This document shows, one piece after another, positions 37,791-49,555 of a DNA stretch of 64,000 bases. This stretch comes from Ricinus communis (Eukaryota > Streptophyta > Magnoliopsida > Malpighiales > Euphorbiaceae). The stretch covers positions 31,544,342 through 31,608,341 of the forward strand of contig NC_063256.1 in assembly GCF_019578655.1 (NCBI RefSeq), read 5' to 3'. Below the pieces are notes generated by a model. The model saw nothing but the letters and a program-made list of their open reading frames with translations. It did no database searches and was not told where the DNA came from. The position numbers and the translations under genes are program-made. The number at the start of each line of letters is the position of its first letter. Position 1 is the stretch's first letter.

Positions 37791-38499
37791 AAGCAAAACT
37801 GATTCCAGTGTATGTCTTTAATTTTATCCATTAATAAGTGATTCTTGTATCATTTGCATGGTTAATGTTTTTGGATCCCAATAACCTTGATGGCTTCAAC
37901 TAGTGATTCTTTAGTTCCACTTGAACCTTGAAATTGCAACATTGGCCAACCATTATTCATAAGTAATAGGTGAATTTCCTTCATCGCATGGACCTTTGAA
38001 TAGGAGATGAGCTAAGAAAGAACACTTTTTACTCGTGAGAGCCTTTTACCTTTAACCAAGATTGAGCTCATGGTAATGGTAGTAACAACCTCCTTTAGGA
38101 GCCATTTTGCTTGCTATTTGAGTTATTTTTTCTTATAAGTACTTAAGCCCACATATTGGAAAGTCTTGGCCCAAAAACATGCGGAATCAGGCCCCGTGAC
38201 TAAAATATGAAGGCTTTATGCTTATATTGAGAAACATCACCTTATTTATTTCAAATATACTTTGAGAACTTATGGCATGCGCGTCGGGCCTACTATCCTC
38301 TTTTAATAGAAAGCCTAGACCCAAAATTCTAGGAAAGAAAGACTAACCATGAACTATGTGTGCAAAAAATAAGGTCGAAAGGATACTTTGTATAATAACT
38401 TTATGTATGCTAACCCTTTTTTCTTATCTTTGTGCATATCACATGCATCATGCATTGAATGCATCACACTAACCCTTTATTTTTTTAGCCATATAGACA

Positions 38500-40230
38500 C
38501 TCCTTTGGGTTGAAAAAGGCAAGATGGTTGAAGACTGGAGAGAATACCTATCACACTAAGAGTCTATATCATGCTAAAGCTTCTCGAGAAGCTAAGACAT
38601 CACTCTTCCCATTAGCAAGATTGAAGATACCTTTGAGATGGCCAACGAAAGAGCTAACGAGCAAGATGTGGAGATCCTCAAGAATGATGTCATTGACGAT
38701 AAGAAGGGTGTGATATAAGAGGAGCTCCAACAACTTTTGGATGGGATGGCTATAAATCGTGCCCCACTTGTTGCCCCCATTGTCCTAGTTGCTCTTGTAG
38801 TTATTGATCCGATTGCAATTGCCACTGAAACTATAATCGCTACCGCAGTTGCTACCAGTGCTAATACTGAAGACCTTGCTAGGAGAAGGGTGCCCTAAAA
38901 TCTTTAGGATTTTGACGAATTCGTGCTGGACTAAGCCAAAAGAAAGACCGCCCTTGCTAATAATAAAGTTGTGAGTGGCTTGAGCCTAAGCTTGACAGGA
39001 TGTAAGGTATGCTGGAGATCAAAGGGTTGGACCCGACCTATGATTTCGAAGAGTTGGTTTTAACGAGCGAAGATAAGCTACCTGCGAAGTCTAGAATACT
39101 CGAGATCAATAAGTTCAATGGGACTGGTAACTCGAAGGTTCACCTAAAGTAGTATGTAACTATCATGGAAACTACTCAGCTAAATAAAACCTATATTGTC
39201 GAGCTGTTTGTATTGTCTCTAGAAGGAGCCATTGTAAAGTATTATAATGGTTTAAAGAAATCCGCCAAAGCTGAATGGCGGGATTTGTGTAATTTCTTAT
39301 TAAGCAATATGACTATAATACTCAGTTGGAAATGTCAATTAAGAACCTCGAGTCCACAAACCAAAAGTCATTCTTCGATGGCTTAACCATAGGCAAGTTA
39401 TATGGTGGTTAGAAATGTTCTACCAAGATGGATCGAAAGGCTTCAGATAATGAACTCAAAGACTTTCATGGACCTATATGATGATGGCCTTCAAGTCGAA
39501 GAAATAAAAAATGACAAGAGAAAAACTGTGAGAACTGAAAAGAGGTCGAACTATCAGGCTGGAAGGAGTAGGACTTTATATGTGAATGTTGTCTAGCAAC
39601 CGAGAGAGTTCTCCAACTTCAAGCAACATCTCTCGAAGATCTTTGAGAGGTTGATACAATATGGCATGCTCCAACCGATCACCCTCAAAAACCCACCTAA
39701 CCCTAATGCATCCAGTTACAAACCCCACAACTACTATAAATTCCACCAAACACCCGACCACTACATAGACAACTGTGTCCGACTGAGACACGAAATCCAA
39801 GACCTTATTGATGGTGGAAAACTAACTAACTTAGACTAGCCTAGTACCAGAAGAAATCCTTTACTAAACTACAACAAAACACCACCCCCAAACTAAGTGT
39901 CCATGATCACCCTTGACTTCATCAAAGATGAGGCCATGAACTCTTTTTAAGACATATCCTAACCCGAGCCGGAGCTAGAGCCAACTAGTCCATAAAGAAC
40001 CTTCACCGAGCTAGGGACACCATTATCTATAGTGTTCCAACATCTAAAATGGAGTGGAAAACTCAAGCCCCAATCACTGAAAAGCAGTCCTAACCCTGAC
40101 AATAACCAATATTATGAGTATCACCAAGCTTTCGGGCATGCGACAGATTAGTGTAACCGTCTCAGGCATGAGATTTAGGACTTAATAAACTGTGGGGAAT
40201 GACGAGTTAAGCAACTTCCTCGGTATAAAT
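38500..40230 (+). pseudogene. Tat-plus gag remnant
   Basis: The pieces include LEINKFNGTGNSKVHLK at about 39090, VLSLEGAIVKYYNGLKKSAK and EWRDLCNFLLSN in the retrotransposon gag domain. Two knuckle-like blocks follow (YYKFHQTPDHYIDNC near 39735 and YYEYHQAFGHATD near 40110). It matches the minus-strand gag at 57130-58900. Stops and frame changes are frequent. Confidence 0.85.
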
Positions 40231-40595
40231 ATGAAGACCTGCTAGGGCAGCCCTCGGGCAAATTTGACTTCAAAGTTTGATATTCGAGGCCTCCTTCGAA
40301 TTGAGGATATTATGCCAAGTGGTTGGGGGTCAGATGATGATCAAACGATAATGGGAGTCACTATCTACTAGATATCCTTTGCCCCAGCATCTTGGACTTC
40401 ACATTCATCCCTAGAGTTGTACCAGATGTAATGGCCATTACTGACTTCTTTTCACCCTCCTTCCATACCTCTAGAGATGAAGACATATGGGTATAGTAGC
40501 TAAAGAAAGTCGAGAAAATGCCTGAATAAAAGGATAATGGGTTATTAAAGCAGTTAAAGAAAGACAAAAAGATGAATGACATCTAGGAGCTGCTG

Positions 40596-41149
40596 ATGCA
40601 CTCATCGGATCATAGAAAGGCTCAAATCCAGGCCTTATCTAGTATAAGTATTAGCGAAACAGCTACCCTAGAGGAGATGATAAAAAAGGTAATTGACAAG
40701 ACCATCAAGATTATCACTTTCTCGAACAAAGAATTACCATTCGAGGGAAGAGATCACAATAAGGCTCTCTATATAGCAGTAGTGGTTAAAGGGAAAAGGA
40801 CCCCCTGTATGATGGTCGGTGATAGGTCAGCCATCAATGTGTGTCCCTCTTGCATACTCCCTAAGTTGGGGATGACTGCGAAAGACCTGGAACCATCAGA
40901 TATGGTTATAAGAGCCTATGATGAGACCAAGAAAGACGTGGAGGGGACGTTTTCAACACTGGTAAAAATGGATCCTTTTGAATCCTAGGTGGAATTAACC
41001 TTCCTAGACATCCTAGTAACCTTCTTTTTTTATTATTGGGAAGGCCATGGTTTCATGCCTTTGGAGGAGTCTCTTCCATTGTACATCAAAAGGTCAAGTT
41101 CCCTCATGAAGGCAAAATAGTGACTATCAACGTTGAAGGTGGTAAGGTT
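40596..41149 (+). pseudogene. Tat-plus retropepsin remnant (5' part)
   Basis: Reads NKALYIAVVVKGKRTPCMMV, GDRSAINVCPSCILPKLGMT and VIRAYDETKKDVEGTF. The active-site motif is GDRS where the minus-strand copy keeps DDGS, so the catalytic loop is broken. The reading is cut at 41149 by a copia solo LTR and resumes at 43198. Confidence 0.85.
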
Positions 41150-41540
41150 TGTTGGGAAAATACATGCAGTGGTGCAACGGAAGCTCTAACCATTTCACAT
41201 CTCATGGAAATTAAGGTTACAAGTTATAATTGAGGATTTAATTTGAAGAAGAAAATAACTTTTCTTTTATGAACTTGAAGTACACAAACAAAAAGACTAC
41301 AACCTTTGAAGAGCATAATTCAATTATTAATTGTTGATGATGTTTCTGTTAGATAATCAAATAGAGATTCGCAATTGTAAATCCTCTATATTATCTCACG
41401 CAACCAATCTCAAGCAAAACTATTCAATCCTTGAAGATGAAGAACTATTTCTCCTCTTTCCAGTTTCCTACTATGATAACCTTGTTATAATAGTAAGTAT
41501 ACCGAATTATCACTCTTATGATAATAGGAGTAAGAAACTC

Positions 41541-41550
41541 TCTTATATAG
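41541..41550 (-). promoter_or_regulatory. TATA box of the copia LTR
   Basis: On the minus strand CTATATAAGA, about 40 bp downstream of the G-box array. Orientation fits transcription of the LTR from 43197 toward 41150. Confidence 0.65.
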
Positions 41551-41589
41551 TGTTAAGAATTCATAATCCTTAACACAGTTGTACAAACA

Positions 41590-42013
41590 TATGTCATCAC
41601 AAAACTCTTTTATGATGACATGTGTCAAGCAGTATTGACACATGTCATCATAAAACTCTTTGGTGATGACATGTGTTAAGCTCTATTGACGCATATTATC
41701 ATAAAACTCTTTGTTATCACACGTGTCAAGCTATACTGGCACATGTCATCATAAAACTCTTTTATGATGACACGTGTCAAGTTATACTGACACCACGTGT
41801 CAGACTGCCTTCTTGACACATTGTCATCATAAAACCCTTTTGGTGATGACACGTGTCAAGCTGCTTTCCTAACATGTCAATCTTTTTGCGATGACACGAG
41901 TCCAGATGCTTTCTCCACACATGTCATTATAAATCCTTTTATGATGACACGTGTCAAGCTACTTTCTTAACACGTGTTATCATAAAACCCTTATGTGATG
42001 ACACGTGTCAAGC
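41590..42013 (-). repeat. Tandem array of palindromic G-box units in the copia LTR
   Basis: About eight units of ~50 bp, starting near 41591, 41642, 41692, 41742, 41820, 41862, 41919 and 41970. Each is itself an inverted repeat (GTCATCATAAAA..TTTATGATGAC) and most contain GACACGTGTCA, a perfect palindrome around the G-box core CACGTG. Variants ACATGTGT and ACACGAGT show decay. Confidence 0.93.
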
Positions 42014-43197
42014 TCCTTCAATATACAACACTTATGTATTATATATTATCATTAGTTAGATATTTATGGACTTTAACTTCGAAAGATACTAGTGTTCCTA
42101 CTCGAGGTACAAGTTAAGTCCTTCGTCGTGCTTGAGTTAATTTTAACATGTGTGACTTTCTAGGTTCATTATTAATTGGCAATGGAAATTTAATATTAAA
42201 CTCTTTAATATTAATTAAAATACTTTAATCAACTAAGAGAACAATTAATCAATTGTCTCTTAATCATTTTCATAAATTATAAGTGACATTTAGCAACATA
42301 TTATAATTACCAAAATTAATAATAAAGGTATTGATTATCTATGAACTCTTTATTTATGATTATTGTGTAATTAAATCCTTCCATCAAGTGAGGATTATGG
42401 AATAGCCAAATCCACTAACTTGATTCTATGACCAAATCTACGATACATCTCAACTAAATATGATTAATGCGTAAACCCTTTTTTCATTAATCATAATTAC
42501 CTCGGCCAAGAATTTCCTAGTCAAGATGTTATTGGATCACGTAAGATATTCTTTTTGTTTACTCAAGGCAATGTATTCCTTATTGGTGAACACTTACCTC
42601 TATGCATATGCAACTGGTGACACTATCTGCAAGTACCCATTCTAGGTATGAACGAATATCTAAGGCATAAGCAAATTCTAATTACATATTCATGAGACAG
42701 CTTTGTCACCTCAGGTCTGAGCATTAGTTAAACCATCATAATTTAATAATGAATCAATGACTTAAGTAAATCATCTATATGATTCATTATTTCTTCAAGT
42801 CATGTTTAGTCCACTTGTCTCGCAAGTGGCCCATAATGATTAACTTAGTAACTCATACTTAATGGTATGAGACTCACCATCCTATATATCTCATATTAAT
42901 CATAGGGTTAAACATATTATGTTTGGTCTTTCGGATTAAAAATATCCAATATTTAATCTTACGACCAAGAACTATTTTATAATATTCATATTAAAGATCA
43001 TATGTCATTCATATTCTCAACTCTTCAATATGGAGTCTTCAATAAATATTATTAGACTCATTCAATAATTATATTACCATAAAAATGAATGGAAGACAAT
43101 TGTCATTAATAAAATGATATTTATTATATAATAATTATCATAATGTATGAACCAAAAAGTAAAAAGTCCAATTGGCTTTTAGGACATACATCTAACA

Positions 43198-44129
43198 AGT
43201 TTGTCTCAGTCATTCAATAAGCTGTCAAGGAGTTGGAAGTCCCTACTGGATTCCAAGTTACTATTCTTTATGAGGACTACATGGATTCTAAAGTAGCCAG
43301 CATGTTCAAGAAGATGGACGTCATGCTTGGAATGTGACAAGAAAAGACCCAATAAGGTATCGTAGAGCTGCGAACTTCAAAGATCAAAAAACTCGACACG
43401 GGCTGGGTTACTGTGAGGATGAAGATAAGAGCGAACCGAAGGGTAAGACTCTAAAAGACATATTTGTACAAGAGCACAAACCCTACTCTAGGGAGCCCAA
43501 ACCTGTCATAATAGCAAGACTGAGGTGCCATAATTTGAAATATTCAAGAACCTGATCATCGACAGGATGGTCGAGCTAAGCATCAAGGAAGTTCGTTAGA
43601 AGGTTGCGACCAAGGTAGAGGAGCTGAAGCTGGAAGAATTCATCTCTCTACCTGAAAAGCTGAGTCTGCAAGAGCTAGCCACTCTAATAAGAGGAGCATA
43701 TCATTGATGTACTCTATGATGATGTAATCACGTTCGACCTTTATGAGGACGATGTTTCTTTTATTTCTAAGATCAATGATATAAACTTTGATTTTGCTTA
43801 CTTTTTATGTTTTTTCTGATGGTAATTATCATTTTAATAATCATGCCATGTGCATGTTTGACATTAATTCTATCCAAATTGATTCATTTAATTTAGGCAC
43901 AATTTCAAATCCAAGGAACATTTCGATAGCTCATGGTATAACCCCTGAGGAGAGGAGAGTACTAAAAAAAGACAAGAAGTATTTGCTTGGTCCAGCAACG
44001 GCATATGCCAAGATTAGACAGAAAAATAGCGGAGCACCACATTCCAACCTATCTGCACATCAAGCTGATTCAACATAAGATGAGAAGGCTAAAGCCAGAA
44101 TGGGCAGAAAAATACGAGAGAGGTCGCAA
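43198..44129 (+). pseudogene. Tat-plus protease-to-RT linker
   Basis: Contains VKELEVPTGFQVTILYEDYM, GKTLKDIFVQEHKPYSREPK (43334-43555) and VLYDDVITFDLYEDD. The blocks recur on the minus strand at 55941-56310. Many stops. Confidence 0.75.
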
Positions 44130-44857
44130 AGAATGTGAAGGACAATTTTCTTGATGTAGTCGACTATTTAGAATGGTTGTCGAATATTGTCATAGTCCTA
44201 TAAAAAGATGGAAAAGTAAGGATGTGCATGGATTATAAGGACCTAAACAGGGCATTCCCTAAGGACAATTTTCCCATTCCTCACATAGATGTGATAGTCA
44301 ATAATGTCGCTTCAAGTGCAATGTACTTTTTCATTGATGGTTTCTCTAGGTACAACCAGATCATGATGGCAGTACTGGACCAGCTAAAAACGGCATTCAT
44401 GACCAAATAAGGTACCTACTGCTATAAGGTTATGTCTTTTAGACTAAAGAATGTGGGGGCAACTTATTTTAGAGCAGCTACTACCTTATTTCACGAGATG
44501 ATGCACAAAGAGGTGGAGGTATACATAGATGATATGATGGTAAAGTCTGAAACAAGGGAAGGATATTTCCAGGCTCTTTACAAGTTCTTAGGACGAGTGG
44601 AGAGGTATAACTTAAGGCTTAATCTGAAGAAAAGCATATTCAAAGTAACACCAGGGAAGCTGTTAGGGCATATAGTGAGTTAGTGGGGAATAAAGATCGA
44701 TCCGGACAAGGTAAAGGCTATTCAAGAGATGCCAGTGCTGAAGATAGAAAAAGAAGTTAGAGGATTTCTAGGACATCGGTAATACATCAACGGGTTCATT
44801 TTCAAGCTCACAATGGTTTGTGAACCCATATTCAAGCTTTTGAGGAAACACCAACCC
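44130..44857 (+). pseudogene. Tat-plus reverse transcriptase remnant
   Basis: Reads VDYLEWLSNIVIVL, MCMDYKDLNRAFPKDNFPIP, YFFIDGFSRYNQIMMAVLDQ, KNVGATYFRAATTLFHEMMH and the catalytic box YIDDMMVKS at 44522-44548, then GKLLGHIVS. The YxDD box is intact, but stops interrupt the frame (for example after FMTK and LGHIVS). Confidence 0.92.
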
Positions 44858-45030
44858 GTGCATGGATCATTCTAGAATCGAAGAGGGAGGCTTTTGTGAG
44901 GCAATCTTCATTTTTGATTTTCGTGACTTGACTAAGGAATGGGTAATGGAACAATACATATGACTTTCTTCCAACATATATACGATTGGGCAACCTTCCA
45001 TTGCTGCGGTTGGCCATTCCCTGTTAGCTG
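44858..45030. other. ~175-bp insertion of unknown origin in Tat-plus pol
   Basis: The pol text breaks after KKHQPV-type RKHQPV and resumes at DEHC-type GATGAGCACTGTTAGAAAGC. The matching place in the minus-strand copy (51760-51810) has no insert. The inserted piece reads through GAATCGAAGAGGGAGG and ACGATTGGGCAACC; I do not recognise it. Organelle or gene origin is possible but unproven. Confidence 0.6.
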
Positions 45031-45850
45031 TTTCATGTTGTGTAAGATGAGCACTGTTAGAAAGCCTTTGAACGAATTAAAAAGTATCTAATGAAGTCGT
45101 TGAAGGATGGTAAGCCATTGATTCTATGCTTGGCCTTGGAAGAGGAAGCTGTGGAAGCAATGCTAGATATGGGCCTAATGACATGGAGCATACGGTCTAT
45201 TATCTTAGTAAGAAATTGCTGGCTTATGAGTAAAAGTATAACCTTGTGAAGATGATGTGTTTAACCATGATATAAGCTATGAGAAGATTGAGACACTACT
45301 TTCAAAAATAGGCCTATTGAAGTATCTGTTCGAAGCTCCATCTCTTATAAGAAAGTTGGCTAGATGGTTCGTGCTTAACATCGAGTACATCAACAAGAAA
45401 GAGTCAAGGGTAGGGCTGTAGCATAATTCTTAGCTTAAAATACAATCAAGGAAATGAAAAAAGGGCAGGGTTAGGAGTAGTTCTTATTACGCCAGAAGGA
45501 GAGATGTTGCCAATGGCCAATAGATTAGACTTTAAGGTAATAAATAACATAGAGTATCAGACATGTTTATTTGGATCAGAAGCGGTTGCAGTAGTAGGAG
45601 CAAAGCAACTGATGGTCTATGGAGACTCTATGTTAGTGATTTAACAAGCCATTAAAGAGTGGGAAGTGAAACAAGAAAGGTTGAAGCCATATGTCAATTA
45701 CCTCAAGCCTTTGGTTTAAACTTCTCTAAGTATTCGTTGATACACTTGCTGCGAGATGAGAACCAAATGGTGGATGCACTGGCCAACCTATCATCAATGT
45801 GGGATAACCCCTCTCAGCTTCTAATGAAGCCATTGGTGATTGTGAAGTCA
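45031..45850 (+). pseudogene. Tat-plus RNase H remnant
   Basis: Pieces include YLFEAPSLIRKLARWFV, VGLGVVLITPEGEMLPMANR-type text with one frame change, AKQLMVYGDSMLVI, KQERLKPYVNYLKPL and MWDNPSQLLMKPLVIVKS. It corresponds to 50920-51690 of the other copy, with a short deletion near 45430. Confidence 0.85.
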
Positions 45851-47190
45851 TGAGCGTCTTATTAATGGGGAGACCAAATAATGCAAGTCTAGATAGGACT
45901 AGAAGAAAAGCCTTGGTTTTACAATCTAAAAAGATTTGTAGAAGACAAGAATATCCTAAAGAAATGACTGTAAAGGAAAGGTATGCACTTCATATTCAGG
46001 CTAGAAACTACCTCAACCATGAAGGGTTGTTGTACATAAGGATGACTTTAGGTGTCGAGCTTCGATGTGTTACTAAGGTGAAAGCGCAGGTTGTAATAGA
46101 GGAAATGCATAAAGGGGTATGCGTGCCTCACATAAGCGGTATAGTGTTAACTAGAAAGGTTATGCATCAAGGATATTACTGGTTAACAATGATGAAGGAT
46201 TGTATAGCTCTAGTAAAGAGATGTCGTAAGTGTCAGCTCTATAGTGACTTAAGTTACATACCTTCGACCGAACTTCACGACATTCCCATGGCCTTTTATA
46301 GCTTAGGGAATCGACATTATCGAAGAGATAAAACCTCCTTCGAATGGTCATAAGTACATAGTCGTGGCAATCAACTGCTTTTCCATGTGGGTTGAGGTTG
46401 AGTCATTCATTATTGTGGAGGTAAGGTAGAGGGCTAGGTTTATAGAAAGGAACCTGATCTGCAGGTATGGGGCCCTACATCATCTTGTAATAGATAACGT
46501 GTACAGTTCATGGGTGAAACAGTAAACCTGTTAGTAGAATACAATATCAAATATCATAAGTCTTCTCTGTACACACCACAGGCAAATGGAGTCGTAGAAG
46601 CAGCCAACAAGAACCTAAAGAAAAAACTTTCAGAGATGGTATGGAATCATAAGGATTGGTCGTTTTGGTTACACTTTGCACTTTGGGGATACCGAATAAC
46701 TAAGTAGACATCGACAGAGCAGACTTTGTATTTTTGGGTTCATAGGACTGATGCAGTCTTCCCAGTTGAGTTAGAATTAAAATCTTTGAGAGTTGTGTTA
46801 GAGGCTGAAATACCATAATATCAGTGGCTCGAGCATAGATACCAGCAGTTGGCTCTGATTGATGAAAAGAGAATGAAGGCCCTTTATCACATGCAGTTAT
46901 ACTATAAGTAGATAGCTAGAGCATTCAATAAGAAAGTAAACATAGGAAAAATTAGAGCCGATGACTTGGTGTTGAAACATACAAGACCTACAACATTTGA
47001 TCCAAGAGGGAAGTTCATGCCTAATTGAGGAGGCCCATACTTGTTAAAGAATATCCTGCCTAAGGGTGCCACTAAGATCTCAGACTTGGAAGGGAACGAG
47101 TTCTCTGAGTCCATTAACCTGGATTCTCTCAAGAAATACTATGTATTCAAATATAAAAATAATAATAATAGAAAAAATAACCTGCTGATC
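45851..47190 (+). pseudogene. Tat-plus integrase remnant
   Basis: The N-terminal zinc-binding segment is readable: EEMHKGVCVPHISGIVLTRK and KRCRKCQLYSDL give the H-x-H..C-x2-C pattern. The core follows in pieces (NGHKYIVVAINCFSMWVEVE, NLICRYGA, NGVVEAANKNLKKKLSEMVW), and the C-terminal part ends ARAFNKKVNIGKIRADDLVL and GPYLLKNILPKGATKI. Several stops. Confidence 0.88.
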
Positions 47191-47530
47191 AGAAAATCTA
47201 AAAAAGGCTGGTCAGGCGAAAATTAAGGCATGAGAGGATAATTAACTAGAAAACTTGAAAAGACTAGCTGATGACATAAGTATCATAAGAAATCAAAATG
47301 TACATATTTGAGCCTTTACTAATGAATAAATTGTTTAGAATTTTTATCAAACATAATTATGTCTATTTATTATTCTACGCACTAACTAAAAGAAAAACAA
47401 AGCTAAAGTCCTAAACAAAATAAATGAGATCTAAAAAAAGAGAAATATATTTTCATCTTCTCCTTCTTTTTGCATTTGCATCTGCATTTCTAAAATTAGC
47501 AGCTAGCTTTCAAATCCTCTTGAACCTTGT

Positions 47531-49229
47531 AAATCCAAGAGAAGTGGTTATCTGAAGCTCAACCCAAGCTTTGAAGTTGTCATTAGTGGTCAGATCGCTT
47601 TCAAAATCCAAGTTGCATTCTATATCTCGATGAGGCTAGAGGCTCTCCATCTTATCGAGGAAGTCATGTCTCAATGGAAAGCCTTCAAATTCATGAGGGA
47701 ATTCCAGAATCTGTTGCTTCTTCCAGTATTGACAGTAAAGTCTTGCAAGTTTGTAGAAGGTAGATGCCTGCAATCCAAGTAAATATACGCAGTTGCCGTA
47801 GACCATGAGCCTGTCGGGCGTGGTATCTTGGCGAGAGGATTTACGGTTGGGGGCGAGGTCTTAGCAGGCGCCAAGTCCTATTATCTCCTCCTCTTTCCAT
47901 GTTTTGGATAGCGGATCTTGCTAGGGAGAAGCTAGTGGAGTGTTTGGCCGGGTTTGATGAGCCCAAGGATCGTACCATCCGATCCCGACTGATGAACTAT
48001 ACCTCGTTCATCCATCGATTGCAGGGGGTACTACCTCTCGGCGATGATGCCATTGCTTATGTATTTACTTTGATTCACTTTGAGTTCTCTTTTTTTATTG
48101 TGTACTACTCTTTTATTCATTTATTTTCAGTTTGTCTACCATCCTCTTACTGCTCGTGAGCTGACTGAGGGACGGTCCTTCCGACGCTCTAGGCCTTCTC
48201 ATGTCACTGGCTCATCTACCGATATGACTTCTAAGGCACCTCCTACGACCATATCTAACGTGGTCTCAGAGATTGTTTCATTCCTTCCTAATCCGATGGT
48301 TTCACACTAGAGCCTACTCGATATGATGGAGCACCGGCTGGCCATGGATCAGTATTTTCCTCCAAAGTTCATTCTAAGCATTTGCACCCATGTAAACTTA
48401 GTCTTTTCTTTTGTGTTTTCACCTCTTGGATTTTTTTGAAAAGGTTGATGACATATATACAAATACAGGTTCAAAGGGATCAGTTTGAGCATGTACATTG
48501 ACTGGTCGGAGCTGCAAGGAGACAATTCCTCATCCTCAGAGAGGATTAGTGGGTAAAAACCAAAATAAATTACAAGTTATAAGATGCAAAATGTATGCAT
48601 GTATGCATGAAATGTGCTAATTAATTCTCCTTTTGGATTTTCAACAAAGAGACCATGTGGGACTGTAGGGCAATTGGATGACCGACAACATCAGCTTGAT
48701 ACTCAACAACGTTAGATCGATACACTGGCCCTTCAACTATCAGCCTTGCAGACCTAGGGATGGATGCTGAATCGGATGACGAGATAGGTAGTTCGGGAGG
48801 GAACTCTAGCTTTTGACTTTCCTTTGTATTTTTCTTCTAATTGCTTGTAAAACTTGAGGCCTTGTGTAGACTTTTATTTTTAAAGATATATAAAATGTGA
48901 CTTTTGAATTGTCCCCATTTTTCTCATTTGTATGAGCTTGCGCATGCCGAAAAATCAAGTAAGCACCCAAAAAACTGCCAAAACGAGCTAAAAATCGCAT
49001 CGGGAGGCCATATAGCCGAATCCTTTTCTTTTACTTTTCTTGTCTTAACTTTTGCCTAGGCCGCCCTTTCGGGTTTTCAACTTAGCTTTTTTTCTTTTCT
49101 TTTCTTTTTTTTCTTTTCTTTTTTTATTTCTTTTTCATTTTGTAGATTTGGCTATGGGAAAAGCTTCATATATTAATTTCCCCTGGCTTTGCCCGATTCA
49201 AGAGGACTCTAGAACTAGCTGCTCCACCT
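47531..49229. other. Spacer between two tail-to-tail Tat elements
   Basis: The similarity between the plus and minus copies stops near 47530 on the left and 49230 on the right. The 1.7 kb between is unlike either arm and contains an intron-bearing gene-like segment (47899-48834), a CT-rich tract at 49085-49140, and on the minus strand at 47671-47874 a 67-codon open stretch of no known family. Confidence 0.7.
47899..48834 (+). pseudogene. Captured intron-containing gene fragment, function unknown
   Basis: The first exon-like block reads FWIADLAREKLVECLAGFDE, PKDRTIRSRLMNYTSFIHRL and GVLPLGDDAIAY. It is followed by a 70-bp segment starting GTATTTAC and ending TTATTTTCAG, then FVYHPLTARELTEGRSFRRS and TISNVVSEIVSFLPNPMVSH with a stop. 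Further on, blocks bounded by CAG and by GTAAAA read FKGISLSMYIDWSELQGDNS, and a final block at 48650-48834 ends in LGMDAESDDEIGSSGGN and TGA. Gene-like splicing signals and acidic/basic composition suggest a degraded cellular gene or an accessory ORF of the retroelement. I recognise no domain; a distant plant-mobile-domain relation is only a guess. Confidence 0.5.
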
Positions 49230-49555
49230 AAGAATGTAGATGCAGATGCGAAGAGAATGAGAAAATAGAAATTATACTTCTTTTCAGATCTCATTTATTT
49301 TGCTTAGAACTTTTAGTTTTGTTTTTCTTTCAATTAGTGCGAAAACAATTTATTCATTTATAAAAGCCCAGATGGATACATTTTGATTTCTCATGATATA
49401 ACTCCTGTCATCAACTAGTCTTTTCAGATTTTCTAGCTGATTATTTCTCTCTTTTGCCCTGACTTTTGCCTAACCAGCTTTCAGGTTTTCTGATCAGCAT
49501 GCTATTTTTTCTATTATTCTCATTTCATCATTTTTTTATTTTTTTATTATCATAC

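Larger units (their letters stand above)
41150..43197 (-). mobile_element. Copia-type solo LTR inserted in Tat-plus
   Basis: Ends are TGTTGGGAAAATACATGC on the left and ACATACATCTAACA on the right, so on the minus strand it runs TGTTAGATGTATGTCC..TTCCCAACA, the pattern I associate with Angela-like copia LTRs. The flanks AGGTT (41145-41149) and AGTTT (43198-43202) form a 4-of-5 target duplication. The protease/linker text of the host element resumes at once after it, and comparison with the minus-strand Tat copy shows no insert there. No internal copia domain exists. Confidence 0.87.
33330..47530 (+). mobile_element. Tat-lineage gypsy element, plus strand (Tat-plus)
   Basis: 5' LTR, primer site, gag, protease, RT, RNase H and integrase follow in the Ty3/gypsy order. 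The RT text (YKDLNRAFPKDNFPIPHIDV, YIDDMMVKSETREGY) is of the Tat/Ogre-Retand type. The element is interrupted by a CACTA-like element (34482-36888), a copia solo LTR (41150-43197) and about 175 bp of unknown DNA (44858-45030). Every gene has stops. No 3' LTR follows; similarity to the tail of the minus-strand copy ends near 47530. Confidence 0.9.

Noticed and set aside
41590..42013. CRISPR-like array
   Set aside because: Units are ~50 bp, contiguous and palindromic, with no unique spacers; this is plant nuclear DNA and the array lies in a copia LTR.
47671..47874. 67-codon minus-strand open frame in the spacer as a separate gene
   Set aside because: No recognised family, no start context support, and it runs into decayed Tat tail sequence; kept only as a note on the spacer.
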